Origin: Xanthomonas boreopolis
GTDB lineage: Bacteria; Pseudomonadota; Gammaproteobacteria; Xanthomonadales; Xanthomonadaceae
Direction of reading: 5' to 3'
Assembly: GCA_014654535.1 (NCBI GenBank)
Contig: BNBA01000030.1
Coordinates: forward strand, 1-51,072
DNA length: 51,072 bases
Under the pieces are notes generated by a model that worked only from the letters and a program-made list of their open reading frames with translations, did not search any database and was not told the origin of the DNA. Below, one piece after another: positions 20,344 through 28,688 of the stretch. A program made the position numbers and the translations under genes. Positions within the stretch are counted from its first letter, which is position 1, and the number at the start of each line of letters is the position of its first letter.

Positions 20344-21429
20344 TCAGCCGAGCCGCACCAGCCAGCCGTGGCGGTCGGGCAGGCGGCCGTACTGGATGTC
20401 GGTCAATTCCTTTCGCAGCGCCATCGTGACCTCGCCGGCCGGGGCGTTGATGTCGCCCACCGAGAAACCCTCGCCCTTCAGCTCGCCGATCGGGGTGACC
20501 ACCGCCGCGGTACCGCAGGCGAACACCTCGGCGATCTCGCCGGAGGCCACGCCCTGCTTCCACTCGTCGATGGCGATCTTGCGCTCGACCACCTTCATGC
20601 CGCGGTCGCGCGCCAGCTGCAGGATGCTGTCGCGGGTGATGCCCTCCAGGATGCTGCCGGACAGCTCCGGGGTGACCAGCGTGCCGTCGCGGTAGACCAG
20701 GAACACGTTCATGCCGCCCAGCTCCTCCAGGTACTTGCCCTCGACCGGGTCGAGGAACAGCACCTGCGAGCAGCCCTGGGCATAGGCCTGCTGCTGCGGC
20801 AGCAGCGAGGCGGCGTAGTTGCCGCCGCACTTGGCCGCGCCGGTACCGCCCTTGGCGGCGCGCGCGTACTCGGTGGACAGCCAGATCGACACCGGCGCCA
20901 CGCCCTTGGGGAAGTACGCCCCGGCCGGGCTGGCGATCACGTAGTAGGACGCCTTCTGCGCCGCGCGCACGCCCAGGAACGCCTCGTCGGCGATCATGAA
21001 CGGACGGAAGTAGAGGCTGGTTTCCGGCGCCGAGGGCACCCAGCGCGCATCGACGGCGATCAGCTGCTTCAACGATTCGGTGAACAGTTCCACCGGCAGC
21101 TCCGGCAGCGCCAGGCGCTTGGCCGAGCGCTGCAGGCGCGCGCCGTTGGCCTCCGGGCGGAAGGTCCAGATCGAGCCGTCGGCGTGGCGGTAGGCCTTGA
21201 TGCCCTCGAAGATCTCCTGGCCGTAGTGCAGCACCGAAGCGGCCGGATCGAGCTGCAACGGCCCGTACGGCCGTACCTCCGCCCCGTGCCAGCCCTCTTC
21301 CTTGTTCCAGGCGATGGCGACCATGTGGTCGGTGAAGTGCACGCCGAAGCCCGGCGCGGCCAGGATCGTGGACAGCTCGTCGGCCGTGCGCGGCGATGGG
21401 GAGGGGATCGTACGGAAGGAAACGGACAC
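20344..21429 (-). CDS. ilvE: Branched-chain amino acid aminotransferase
   Basis: PLP enzyme that performs the final transamination to Leu, Ile and Val. The 361-residue protein belongs to the longer, eukaryote-like BCAT subgroup rather than the E. coli IlvE type. The PLP lysine is Lys200 in GAAKCGGNYAAS; other markers are HYGQEIFEG, YFRPFMIA and a C-terminal VFACGTAAVVTPIG phosphate-binding loop. It is followed by a clear terminator and preceded by sufT on the same strand 52 bases away. Confidence 0.95.
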   Translation of the reverse strand: MSVSFRTIPSPSPRTADELSTILAAPGFGVHFTDHMVAIAWNKEEGWHGAEVRPYGPLQLDPAASVLHYGQEIFEGIKAYRHADGSIWTFRPEANGARLQRSAKRLALPELPVELFTESLKQLIAVDARWVPSAPETSLYFRPFMIADEAFLGVRAAQKASYYVIASPAGAYFPKGVAPVSIWLSTEYARAAKGGTGAAKCGGNYAASLLPQQQAYAQGCSQVLFLDPVEGKYLEELGGMNVFLVYRDGTLVTPELSGSILEGITRDSILQLARDRGMKVVERKIAIDEWKQGVASGEIAEVFACGTAAVVTPIGELKGEGFSVGDINAPAGEVTMALRKELTDIQYGRLPDRHGWLVRLG

Positions 21430-21481
21430 CGGAGGAATTCCTGTTTGCTGGCGGAAGTGATGGACGCCCGCGCGGCGGGCG

Positions 21482-22033
21482 TCAGAGCATCCCGGTTTCG
21501 AGCCGGGCGGCCTCGGACATCATATGCCGGCCCCACGGCGGGTCGAAGACCAGCTCGACGTCGGCCTCGGCCACGGTGGGGATCATCTCCAGCTTGCTGC
21601 GCACGTCGTCGACCAGGATCTCGCCCATGCCGCAGCCCGGCGCGGTCAGGGTCATCTTGACCTCCACCTTGCGCTCGCCGTCCTCGCGGTGGCTGAGCTG
21701 GACCTCGTACACCAGGCCCAGGTCGACGATGTTGAACGGGATTTCAGGATCGAAGCAGGTCCGCAACTGCTGCCAGACCAGCGCCTCGACCTCTTCGTCG
21801 CCGGCGTCGTCGGGCAGTTCCAGCCCCGGCGGCGGCTCCTTGCCGATCGCGTCGCCGTCCTTGCCGGCGATACGGAACAGGTTGCCCTCGACGAACACCG
21901 TATAGCTGCCACCCAGCGCCTGGGTGATGTAGCCGTAGCTGCCGGCGGGAAGGACGACCGAATCGCCCTGCGGGACCATCACGGCCTCGCAATCGCGTTC
22001 GAACTGGACGGGTTCGCTGCTGCGGGAATACAT
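21482..22033 (-). CDS. sufT: SufT-like Fe-S cluster maturation protein
   Basis: A 183-residue protein whose C-terminal half is the MIP18/PaaD-like (DUF59) domain: PFNIVDLGLVYEV, then LTAPGCGMGE with the conserved Cys134, and FDPPWGRHMMS. The N-terminal approximately 80 residues match the extra domain of the SufT family seen in Xanthomonadaceae. By family it helps load Fe-S clusters into client proteins. No suf operon is visible here. It lies ahead of ilvE on the same strand; co-transcription is plausible. Confidence 0.85.
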   Translation of the reverse strand: MYSRSSEPVQFERDCEAVMVPQGDSVVLPAGSYGYITQALGGSYTVFVEGNLFRIAGKDGDAIGKEPPPGLELPDDAGDEEVEALVWQQLRTCFDPEIPFNIVDLGLVYEVQLSHREDGERKVEVKMTLTAPGCGMGEILVDDVRSKLEMIPTVAEADVELVFDPPWGRHMMSEAARLETGML

Positions 22034-22207
22034 GGAGGGGAAATGGGGTCCGGCCCCCGGATGAGCAAGTCGTACATTTTAGGGCCTGATTCGAGCGCGG
22101 CCCATCGCGCCGCCGGAACGCTGTCGCGCGGCCATGCCATGACCTCCGGACGATGGGCGCCGGCGACGCCAGGCCTTATCCTGCCGGGCCGCTTCCAGGA
22201 ACCGTCG

Positions 22208-22627
22208 ATGCCCCCCAAGAACGCGTCCGCCAGGACCGCACACTGGCTCTGGCCCCCGTTGCTGCTGCTGGGGGGCGTCACCGCCGTGATCGCCTGGATG
22301 CTGGTGGCGCTGGCGACCGGCCGCCAGGCCGGCTGGATGGCCCCGTTCGCCGCCCTGGAGATCGCCTGGATGCTGCGGCTCGGCACGCTGCAGGCCGGCC
22401 GCGCGCGGATCGCGGTGGCCCTGCTGGCGACCGTCGCGGCGATCGTCGCGGCCAACTGGGGCATCGCCTCGGCCCAGATCGGCGCCGCCATGGGCCTGGA
22501 CCCGTGGGCCTCGGCCCTGAAGATGGGTCCAGGCCTGGCCTGGACCCTGCTGTCGCTCGCCAACGGCGGCCTGGACTGGTTCTGCTACGCCGCCGCCCTG
22601 CTCGTGGCGGCGTGGGTTTCGCGCTGA
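22208..22627 (+). CDS. Small integral membrane protein, unknown
   Basis: A 139-residue hydrophobic protein with four probable membrane helices: WLWPPLLLLGGVTAVIAWMLVAL, PFAALEIAWMLRLG, IAVALLATVAAIVAANWG and GLDWFCYAAALLVAAWV. I do not recognise a family. The start MPPKNASARTAHW follows GTCG without a strong ribosome-binding site, so the start is uncertain. It is isolated on the plus strand between sufT and a convergent DUF4410-like gene. Confidence 0.65.
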   Translation: MPPKNASARTAHWLWPPLLLLGGVTAVIAWMLVALATGRQAGWMAPFAALEIAWMLRLGTLQAGRARIAVALLATVAAIVAANWGIASAQIGAAMGLDPWASALKMGPGLAWTLLSLANGGLDWFCYAAALLVAAWVSR

Positions 22628-22645
22628 CCAGGTCCGGCGCGGCAT

Positions 22646-23329
22646 TCAGCGCTTCCGCTTCAACGAGTCGCCGAGAAAATCGGCGACCTTCTCGGCGAAA
22701 TCGCTGATCCCCTTGTCGGCCTGGCCTCCCAGCCAACCGCCGACCTTGCGGTCGGTGACCTCGCCCTCGCCGATCAGCGCGCCATCGGACTTGCGCGTCG
22801 CCCGTGCCGCGACCGAGAACTTCTGCGCACCGGCACCGAAGCCGACGAAGTAGCGCAGCGCCTGGTTGCCCTTCTTGAAGTCGACGATCCGTCCGTCCAG
22901 GACGATCGTCCGGCCCGGATCGGGACAGTACGATCCCGCACCACCCAACGTGGCCTTCAGTCCCGGGATCGTCTCCGGAATGCTGCCAGCGACCCTGCGC
23001 TGGATCTCATCGAGCTTGTCCTGTGGAATGCCCGCCGCGCGGGCAGCCTTCTTGTCGGCGATGAAGCCAGTATCGGTCTCGAACCGCATCACTTCCACGC
23101 AATCGAAGCCCGCTCCAGGTTCCAGCTCTACCGGCGCGGCAGCGGACGGCGGCGGCGCCTCGGCCCGACCCATCTCCGCCGTCCCGGATGCGGCCCCGGG
23201 CACCGGTACCGCGACCTCCGCAGTCGCGGCGGCGCCCTCGGCCGCAACCTGTTCCTGTGCCAACGCCATCGGCGAAACGAGCGCCAACGTCCCGGCGCAC
23301 GCGAGCGCGCGCCAAATCGTATTTTCCAT
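22646..23329 (-). CDS. Exported DUF4410-like protein
   Basis: A 227-residue protein starting MENTIWRALACAGTLALV at 23329, after an AGGGGGA site. It has a signal peptide ending near MALA, then an Ala/Pro-rich linker to about residue 75. The C-terminal region with LDGRIVDFKKGNQALRYFVGFGAG, an ARATRKSDGALIGEGEV strand pair and a helical end KGISDFAEKVADFLG resembles DUF4410 proteins. Two cysteines could form a disulfide. Function is unknown; a periplasmic or outer-membrane location is inferred. Confidence 0.6.
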   Translation of the reverse strand: MENTIWRALACAGTLALVSPMALAQEQVAAEGAAATAEVAVPVPGAASGTAEMGRAEAPPPSAAAPVELEPGAGFDCVEVMRFETDTGFIADKKAARAAGIPQDKLDEIQRRVAGSIPETIPGLKATLGGAGSYCPDPGRTIVLDGRIVDFKKGNQALRYFVGFGAGAQKFSVAARATRKSDGALIGEGEVTDRKVGGWLGGQADKGISDFAEKVADFLGDSLKRKR

Positions 23330-23381
23330 GTTGTCCCCCTGTTGAGACGGCTGTCCGTGCATGCGCACGGACAGAGCATAC

Positions 23382-24833
23382 CTAATGTCCGCCGCCGTCC
23401 AGCGCCTTCAGCTCGCCGACCAGTGCGCCGGCCGCCTCGGCGCCGTCGCCGTAGAGCATGCGGGTGTTGTCGGCGTAGAACAGCGCGTTCTCGATGCCGG
23501 CGAAGCCGGTACCCTTGCCGCGCTTGATCACGACCACGTTCCTGGCGTTCACCACGTCCAGGATCGGCATGCCGTAGATCGGGCTGGAAGGATCGGTCCT
23601 GGCGACCGGGTTGACCACGTCGTTGGCGCCGATCACCAGCGCCACGTCGGTGACCGCGAACTCCGGGTTGATGTCGTCCATGTCGGCGATCAGGTCGTAG
23701 GGCACGCCCGCCTCGGCCAGCAGCACGTTCATGTGCCCCGGCATGCGGCCGGCCACCGGGTGGATCGCGAACTTCACCTTCACCCCGCGCTCGATCAGCC
23801 GCTGCGCCAGCTCCCAGATCTTGTGCTGCGCCTGCGCCACCGCCATGCCGTAGCCGGGCACGATCGCCACGCGCTCGGCGAAGGCCATCATCGCCGCCAC
23901 GTCCGCCGCCTCGATCGGCTTCTGGCTGCCGGCGATCTCCGCGCCCTGCCCGCCGCCGCCGAAATTGGAGAACAGCACGTTGCGGATCGGCCGGTTCATC
24001 GCCTTGGCCATCAGCCGGGTCAGCAGGATGCCGGCCGCGCCGACCATCATGCCGGCGATGATCAGCGCCTCGTTGCCGAGCACGTAGCCCTCGAACGACA
24101 CCGCCAGGCCGGTGAAGGCGTTGTACAGCGAGATCACCACCGGCATGTCGGCGCCGCCGATCGGCAGCGTCATCAGCACGCCCAGCGCGAGCGCGGCGAC
24201 GAAGAACGCGACGATCGCCAGCGGCTGCAGGGCGACGGCCGCCCAGGCCCCCAGCGCCACCACCGCCAGCGCCACCAGCAGGTTGAACGCCTGCTGGCCG
24301 GGGAAGGTCACGCGCCGGTCCAGCCGGCCATCGAGCTTGGCCCAGGCGACGATCGAACCGGACAGCGACACCGCGCCGATCGCCGAGCCCACCACCGCCA
24401 GCGCCACCGTGGCGGCCGCCGGCTGGCGCGCCGCGAGATCGGCGATGGCCTGCGCGCTCCAGTGGCTGGTATCGCGGTGGGCGAGGAACGAGAACCGCAG
24501 CAGCTCGACCGCGCCGATCGCCGCGGCCGAGCCGCCGCCCATGCCGTTGTAGAGCGCGACCATCTGCGGCATGTCGGTGATCGCGACCTTGTTGGCCGAC
24601 ACCCAGGCCAGCGACGTCCCGATCGCCACCGCGGCGATGATCAGCGGCACGTTGTGCAGCTCGGGCAGGAAGAACGTGGCGGCCGTGGCGATCAGCATGC
24701 CCAGGCCGGCCCAGCGGATGCCGCTGCGCGCGGTCAGCGGCGAGGCCATGCGCTGCAGGCCGAGCAGGAACAGCGTCGCGGCGACCAGGTAACTGGCCTT
24801 GACCAGCCAGGAAAGCAGTTCGGCGGTGGACAT
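23382..24833 (-). CDS. pntB: NAD(P) transhydrogenase subunit beta
   Basis: Proton-translocating transhydrogenase, domain II helices plus the NADP(H)-binding domain III. The start MSTAELLSWLVKASYL at 24833 gives 483 residues. About nine membrane helices precede NADP-domain motifs VPGYGMAVAQAQHK, HPVAGRMPGHMNVLLAEA, DMDDINPEF and VIGANDVVNPVA, then a C-terminal VVVIKRGKGTGFAGIEN. The gene starts two bases after the pntAB stop. The partner pntAA, next to these genes in Rhodospirillum-type operons, is 2.4 kb away across opposite-strand genes. Confidence 0.97.
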   Translation of the reverse strand: MSTAELLSWLVKASYLVAATLFLLGLQRMASPLTARSGIRWAGLGMLIATAATFFLPELHNVPLIIAAVAIGTSLAWVSANKVAITDMPQMVALYNGMGGGSAAAIGAVELLRFSFLAHRDTSHWSAQAIADLAARQPAAATVALAVVGSAIGAVSLSGSIVAWAKLDGRLDRRVTFPGQQAFNLLVALAVVALGAWAAVALQPLAIVAFFVAALALGVLMTLPIGGADMPVVISLYNAFTGLAVSFEGYVLGNEALIIAGMMVGAAGILLTRLMAKAMNRPIRNVLFSNFGGGGQGAEIAGSQKPIEAADVAAMMAFAERVAIVPGYGMAVAQAQHKIWELAQRLIERGVKVKFAIHPVAGRMPGHMNVLLAEAGVPYDLIADMDDINPEFAVTDVALVIGANDVVNPVARTDPSSPIYGMPILDVVNARNVVVIKRGKGTGFAGIENALFYADNTRMLYGDGAEAAGALVGELKALDGGGH

Positions 24834-24835
24834 GC

Positions 24836-25144
24836 TCACGCCTGGTCTCCCTTGCCGCCCGGCTTCTTGCTGGACTTGAACATCTCCAGCATGCGCTCGG
24901 TCACCACGTAGCCGCCGGCCGCGTTGGCCGCGCCGAGCGCCACCGCGAGGAAACCGAGGGTCTTCTCCAGCGTGGTGTCGGCGTGGCCGAGCACCACCAT
25001 CGCGCCGATCAGCACGATGCCGTGGATGAAGTTCGACCCCGACATCAGCGGGGTGTGCAGGATCACCGGCACCCGCGAGATGATCACGTGGCCGGCGATG
25101 GCCGCCAGCATGAAGATGTACAGCGCTACGAACCCGTCGCTCAT
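24836..25144 (-). CDS. pntAB: NAD(P) transhydrogenase subunit alpha part 2 (membrane)
   Basis: The split-alpha-type membrane piece of transhydrogenase: 102 residues with about three helices (FVALYIFMLAAIAGHVII, FIHGIVLIGAMVVLG, LGFLAVALGAANAAGG) and the conserved TPLMSGSNFIHG. The start MSDGFVALY at 25144 follows a perfect GGAGG; upstream in-frame starts lack one. It heads a two-gene unit with pntB, and must be transcribed from within the 139-base gap shared with the divergent sigma-factor gene. Confidence 0.95.
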   Translation of the reverse strand: MSDGFVALYIFMLAAIAGHVIISRVPVILHTPLMSGSNFIHGIVLIGAMVVLGHADTTLEKTLGFLAVALGAANAAGGYVVTERMLEMFKSSKKPGGKGDQA

Positions 25145-25283
25145 CGCGTTCCTCCGGTGGCCTGGGCCGGCCGGCGCCGGCCCGGCCGGCATCATAACCA
25201 GCCCGGGACACGCCGGTGGCGGGCTTGTCAACCCGGCCGGCGCCCATCCGTTTATCCCGTCATTCCATCCGGGAAGCTACGCT

Positions 25284-25847
25284 GTGCTGGTGGGCACCCC
25301 TCTCGATCCGCAATCGCACGCACCGCAGGCCGTCGCGCCGGCGTCGCTGGACGCGTTCCTGGCCGGCATCGGCCCGCGCGCGTTCCGTTTCGCCGAGGCC
25401 GGCCTGCGCCACCGCGAGGACGCGCTGGACGCGGTGCAGGACGCGATGGTCAGGCTGCTCGGCTACCGCGAGCGCCCCGCCGAGGAATGGACGCCGCTGT
25501 TCTGGAGCATCCTGCGCAGCCGCATCATCGACCTGCAGCGCCGGCGCAGCTTCCGGCTGAAGTTCTGGGCGCCGGCCGAGGAGCGCGACGAGGACAGCCG
25601 CATCGACTGGGCCGATGCCGGCGCGGGCCCGGCGCAGCAGCACGAGCAGCGCGAGGCGTATGCGCGCCTGGTCGCCGCGCTGCGCGCGCTGCCCGCCCGC
25701 CAGCGCGAGGCCTTCACCCTGCGCGTGCTGGAGGAACTGGACGTGGCGACCACCGCGCGCGTGATGGGCTGTTCGGAAGGTTCGGTGAAGACGCATCTTT
25801 CGCGCGCCCGCGAGGCGCTGCAGAAGCAACTCGAGGAGTTCCGCTGA
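25284..25847 (+). CDS. ECF-type RNA polymerase sigma factor
   Basis: A 187-residue sigma-70-family factor. Region 2 spans HREDALDAVQDAMVRLLGY and WTPLFWSILRSRIIDLQRRR; region 4 covers LPARQREAFTLRVLEELDVATTARVMG with helix-turn-helix CSEGSVKTHLSRAREAL. The start is GTG at 25284 behind GGGAAG; a second GTG two codons on is possible. Its stop overlaps the next gene as TGATG. The DUF3619-like and DUF3106 partners suggest an envelope-responsive circuit, an inference from synteny known in beta- and gammaproteobacteria. Confidence 0.9.
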   Translation: MLVGTPLDPQSHAPQAVAPASLDAFLAGIGPRAFRFAEAGLRHREDALDAVQDAMVRLLGYRERPAEEWTPLFWSILRSRIIDLQRRRSFRLKFWAPAEERDEDSRIDWADAGAGPAQQHEQREAYARLVAALRALPARQREAFTLRVLEELDVATTARVMGCSEGSVKTHLSRAREALQKQLEEFR

Positions 25848-26191
25848 TGAACGAGCATTCTTCTTCCCACGACGCCTTCGACGCGCGCATGCGGGAACTG
25901 CATGCGCGCTCGCTGGCGACGCTGCCTCCGCCGACCCTCGCCCGCCTGCGCGAGGCCCGCCAAGCGGGCGGGCGGCCGCGGCGGCTGCCTGCCTGGCTGC
26001 TGGCGACCGCGTGCTCGGCGGTGCTGGCGATCGGCTTCGGCCTGCAACTGCACCGCGGGGACCTTGGCCCGTCCGCGTTGCCGCAAGTGCCGGCCACGGC
26101 CGCGGCCACCGGCACCGACGACGACACGCTCGACCAGAATCCCGACCTGTACGTCTGGCTGGGTTCGGAAAACGCCCTAGCGATGGAATGA
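25847..26191 (+). CDS. DUF3619-like membrane protein, putative anti-sigma factor
   Basis: A 114-residue bitopic protein: a basic, helical cytoplasmic N-terminus (ARMRELHARSLATL), one membrane span LPAWLLATACSAVLAIGFGLQL at about 47-68, and a short periplasmic tail ending LYVWLGSENALAME. The topology and the TGATG overlap with the sigma gene support an anti-sigma role; there is no zinc-binding HxxxCxxC motif. Assignment to DUF3619 is by pattern and context. Confidence 0.7.
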   Translation: MNEHSSSHDAFDARMRELHARSLATLPPPTLARLREARQAGGRPRRLPAWLLATACSAVLAIGFGLQLHRGDLGPSALPQVPATAAATGTDDDTLDQNPDLYVWLGSENALAME

Positions 26192-26196
26192 CGACC

Positions 26197-26661
26197 ATGA
26201 AGCATCCCGCCCGCCTCCCATCCCGTCTCCTGGGCGTGCTCCTGCTCGCCGCGGCCGCGCCGGCGCTGGCCCAGTCCGGTCCGCACCTGCCCCCGCCGCC
26301 CCCGCCTCCGCCGGCCGAACCGCCGCTGCCGGACTGGGAACACCTCAGCCCGCAGCAGCGCGACAGCCTGGTCGGCGCCCTGCGCCAGCGCTGGAACGAC
26401 CTGCCGGAACAGCGCCACAAGATGCTCCGGCACGCCGAGCGCTGGCAGAACATGACGCCCGAGCAGCGGCGCAAGGCCTCCGAAGGCATGCGCCGCTACG
26501 AGAACATGTCGCCGCAACAGCGGCGCCAGGCGAAAGTGCTGTTCCAGCAGATGCGCGACCTGCCCCCGGACCAGCGCGACGCCCTGCGCGACCGCTGGAA
26601 GTCGATGACGCCCGAACAGCGCGACGCCTGGGTCAAGGCCCATGCCGGCAACGACGAGTGA
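26197..26661 (+). CDS. DUF3106 periplasmic protein
   Basis: A 154-residue exported protein: signal peptide ending APALA, a run of about eight prolines (32-39), then helical repeats built on (M/L)SPQQR, MTPEQRR and LPPDQRDALRDRW, each about 15-20 residues apart. This W..M(S/T)PEQR pattern typifies DUF3106. It sits five bases after the putative anti-sigma gene and is the third gene of the module. It could be the envelope sensor or chaperone-like partner (CpxP/Spy-like in layout); that is inference. Confidence 0.8.
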   Translation: MKHPARLPSRLLGVLLLAAAAPALAQSGPHLPPPPPPPPAEPPLPDWEHLSPQQRDSLVGALRQRWNDLPEQRHKMLRHAERWQNMTPEQRRKASEGMRRYENMSPQQRRQAKVLFQQMRDLPPDQRDALRDRWKSMTPEQRDAWVKAHAGNDE

Positions 26662-27501
26662 ACCGCGGCGCGAAATCGCCTGCGTAGCGGCTTGAAGCAA
26701 TATCCGCGCATTGGGTCCTTCGGATCGAGGCGCTGGGGTTTATGTCGACACCGCAGCGGCATTATTGCTGTTGCTGTTGCTGTTGCTCGTGATTTTTCTT
26801 GAGCTTTTGACTTTGACTTATCGGGACCCCTCCGAAGCGGCGGAGACGGCGGGAAAAACCCGAAGGGCGACGTGCATGGATGCACGTCGTTTTTCGCCGC
26901 GACAGGGCTCGCCGGAAAAAGGCGAAGCACCGCTTCGCCCCGGCGGGCGGGCATTCGCCGCGCGGCGAATGCCCCGGGCTTGGCCGCGCAGCGGTCGAGT
27001 CGCGTCGAAAAATCCCGCTGGCTCCGCGAACCCGCAGCGCAGCTGCGGGCGCGAAGGCGGGTGTGCTTGATCAGCCATTCGGCTGCTGTGAAGCGCTTCT
27101 TTTGGTTACTTTTCTTTACGCGGCACATCCTTGTGTCGCGCCCTTCGGGCCGGCTTCGCCGTGCGGCGCCGCTCCTGCGGCGCGCGTGCACAAGCAAAGA
27201 AAAGTGACTCGCCGCAAGGCGAAAGCCGTTGCCGTTGCTGTCACTACAACGTAAAACCCACAAGCAAAGTCCCTGGATCCCCGGCTTCGCGGGGATGACG
27301 GTAGAGAGATTGCGCACGGCAGTGAGATTGCGTGGGCTGGACAGATAACATCAAAGACGCAGGGTCTTCGACCCCCGGCTATCGGACATAGCTCGATAGC
27401 ACTCAGCGCTGCGCGAGCCAGTGGCTAGCAAGCAGCCGCCCTTCGCTCCGTCTAGGCGCGGACGATGATGGAGAGGTCGCGTGAACGAAAGCGCAGCAAT
27501 C
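26662..27501. repeat. 0.8-kb mosaic of inverted repeats, no gene
   Basis: No credible gene lies here. From left to right: a GCTGTT hexamer run near 26768-26785; hairpin 26868-26889 with T5; GGCGAAGC/GCTTCGCC (26921-26939); a perfect 26-base palindrome (26949-26974); CCCGCAG/CTGCGGG (27031-27049); GTTACTTTTCTTT (27105-27117) facing its near-complement AAAGAAAAGTGAC (27196-27208); and a CCTGGATCCCC...GGGGATGACGG repeat (27273-27301). Composition is less GC-rich than the flanks. The rest, to 27501, is unremarkable. Confidence 0.8.
26868..26894 (+). terminator. Hairpin with T5, possible terminator
   Basis: CGACGTGCA (26868-26876) and TGCACGTCG (26881-26889) form a nine-base stem with a four-base loop, followed by five T residues. 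It lies 207 bases past the DUF3106 stop on the same strand, so it could end that transcript. It also belongs to the CATGGATG-loop palindrome family, so termination may be incidental. Confidence 0.55.
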
Positions 27502-28581
27502 TCACCCCACCCAACGCGTCCTCGCCAACAACTCGTCGTCCCAATCGAACCCGATCGCTCCATCCTTGAGGAACAGCGCGACGAAGTTGCAGACATTGCG
27601 CGCGAACATCTCGCTCGCGTGCACCGCCCCCATGCTGGCCAGGTCGAGCGGACCCGCCACCGTCACCCCGCCGACCTCCACCGTCCGGCCCGGCTCGGTC
27701 GCCTCGCAGTTGCCGCCGGTCTCCGCGGCCAGGTCCACGATCACGCTGCCGGGCCGCATCCCCGCCACCATCGCCGCGCTGACGATCTTCGGCGCGGGCT
27801 TCCCCGGCACCGCCGCGGTGCACACCACCACGTCCACGCCCTTGAGGTGCTCCGCCAGCCGGCGCTGCTGCTCGGCCCGTTCCGAATCGGTGAGCTGGCG
27901 CGCGTAACCGCCCTCGCCCGCCGCGCTCACGCCCAGGTCGAGGAACTTGCCGCCGAGCGACTCGATCTGCTCGCGCGTCTCCGGGCGCACGTCGAAGCCT
28001 TCCACCTGCGCCCCCAGCCGCCTGGCCGTGGCGATCGCCTGCAAGCCGGCCACGCCGGCGCCGACCACCAGCACCCTGCTCGGCCGGATCGTGCCCGCCG
28101 CGGTGGTCAGCATCGGGAAGAAGCGCGGCGCCAGCTGCGCGGCGATCAGCGTGGCCTTGTAGCCCGCCATGCCGGCCTGCGAGCTGAGCACGTCCATCGC
28201 CTGCGCGCGCGTGGTGCGCGGCAGCCTTTCCAGCGGGAACGCGGTGACGCCCTGCGCGCGCAGCGCCTCGCCGCGCGCGGGATCGGCATCCGGGTACAAC
28301 ATGCCGACCAGGCTCGCGCCGGGCTTGAGCCGCTGCAGCCGCGCCGGGTCGGGCGACTGCACGCACAGCACCAGGTCGGCCTGGGCGATCGCGTCCTCGG
28401 GAGCCGGCTCGGCGCCGGCCTGGCGATAGAGGTCGTCGGGAATGCCCGCGCCGGCGCCGGCATCGGCCTGGACCCAGACGTTCGCGCCCAGCGCGACCAG
28501 TTTCCTCACCGTCTCCGGCGTCGCCGCCACGCGGCGCTCGCCCTCGGCCAGTTCCTTCAGCACCAACACCTGAACGGCCAT
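27502..28581 (-). CDS. pntAA: NAD(P) transhydrogenase subunit alpha part 1 (NAD-binding)
   Basis: Soluble domain I of transhydrogenase, which binds NAD(H) at the cytoplasmic face. MAVQVLVLKE at 28581 follows GGGGAAGG and gives 359 residues. It has the alanine-dehydrogenase/PNT fold: EGERRVAATPETVRKL at the N terminus, SSQAGMAGYKA, the Rossmann loop VVGAGVAGLQA (near 170-180), FDVRPETREQIESLGG, and a C-terminal MGAVHASEMFARN. The frame upstream merges with noise from the DUF1631 gene. It requires the distant pntAB-pntB products for activity. Confidence 0.96.
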   Translation of the reverse strand: MAVQVLVLKELAEGERRVAATPETVRKLVALGANVWVQADAGAGAGIPDDLYRQAGAEPAPEDAIAQADLVLCVQSPDPARLQRLKPGASLVGMLYPDADPARGEALRAQGVTAFPLERLPRTTRAQAMDVLSSQAGMAGYKATLIAAQLAPRFFPMLTTAAGTIRPSRVLVVGAGVAGLQAIATARRLGAQVEGFDVRPETREQIESLGGKFLDLGVSAAGEGGYARQLTDSERAEQQRRLAEHLKGVDVVVCTAAVPGKPAPKIVSAAMVAGMRPGSVIVDLAAETGGNCEATEPGRTVEVGGVTVAGPLDLASMGAVHASEMFARNVCNFVALFLKDGAIGFDWDDELLARTRWVG

Positions 28582-28688
28582 GCCTTCCCCGGATGTCGAC
28601 CCATGTCGGGGAGCGATGCTAGCAGAGCGATGGGAGGCCCCAGCGGCGCCTCCGCCGGGACGATGGCGGCAGGCCGCCGCATCCCGCG

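Noticed and set aside
26496-27317. Open frames within the repeat island
   Set aside because: Their translations are low-complexity Arg/Ala/Pro runs produced by the palindromes, and starts lack ribosome-binding sites.
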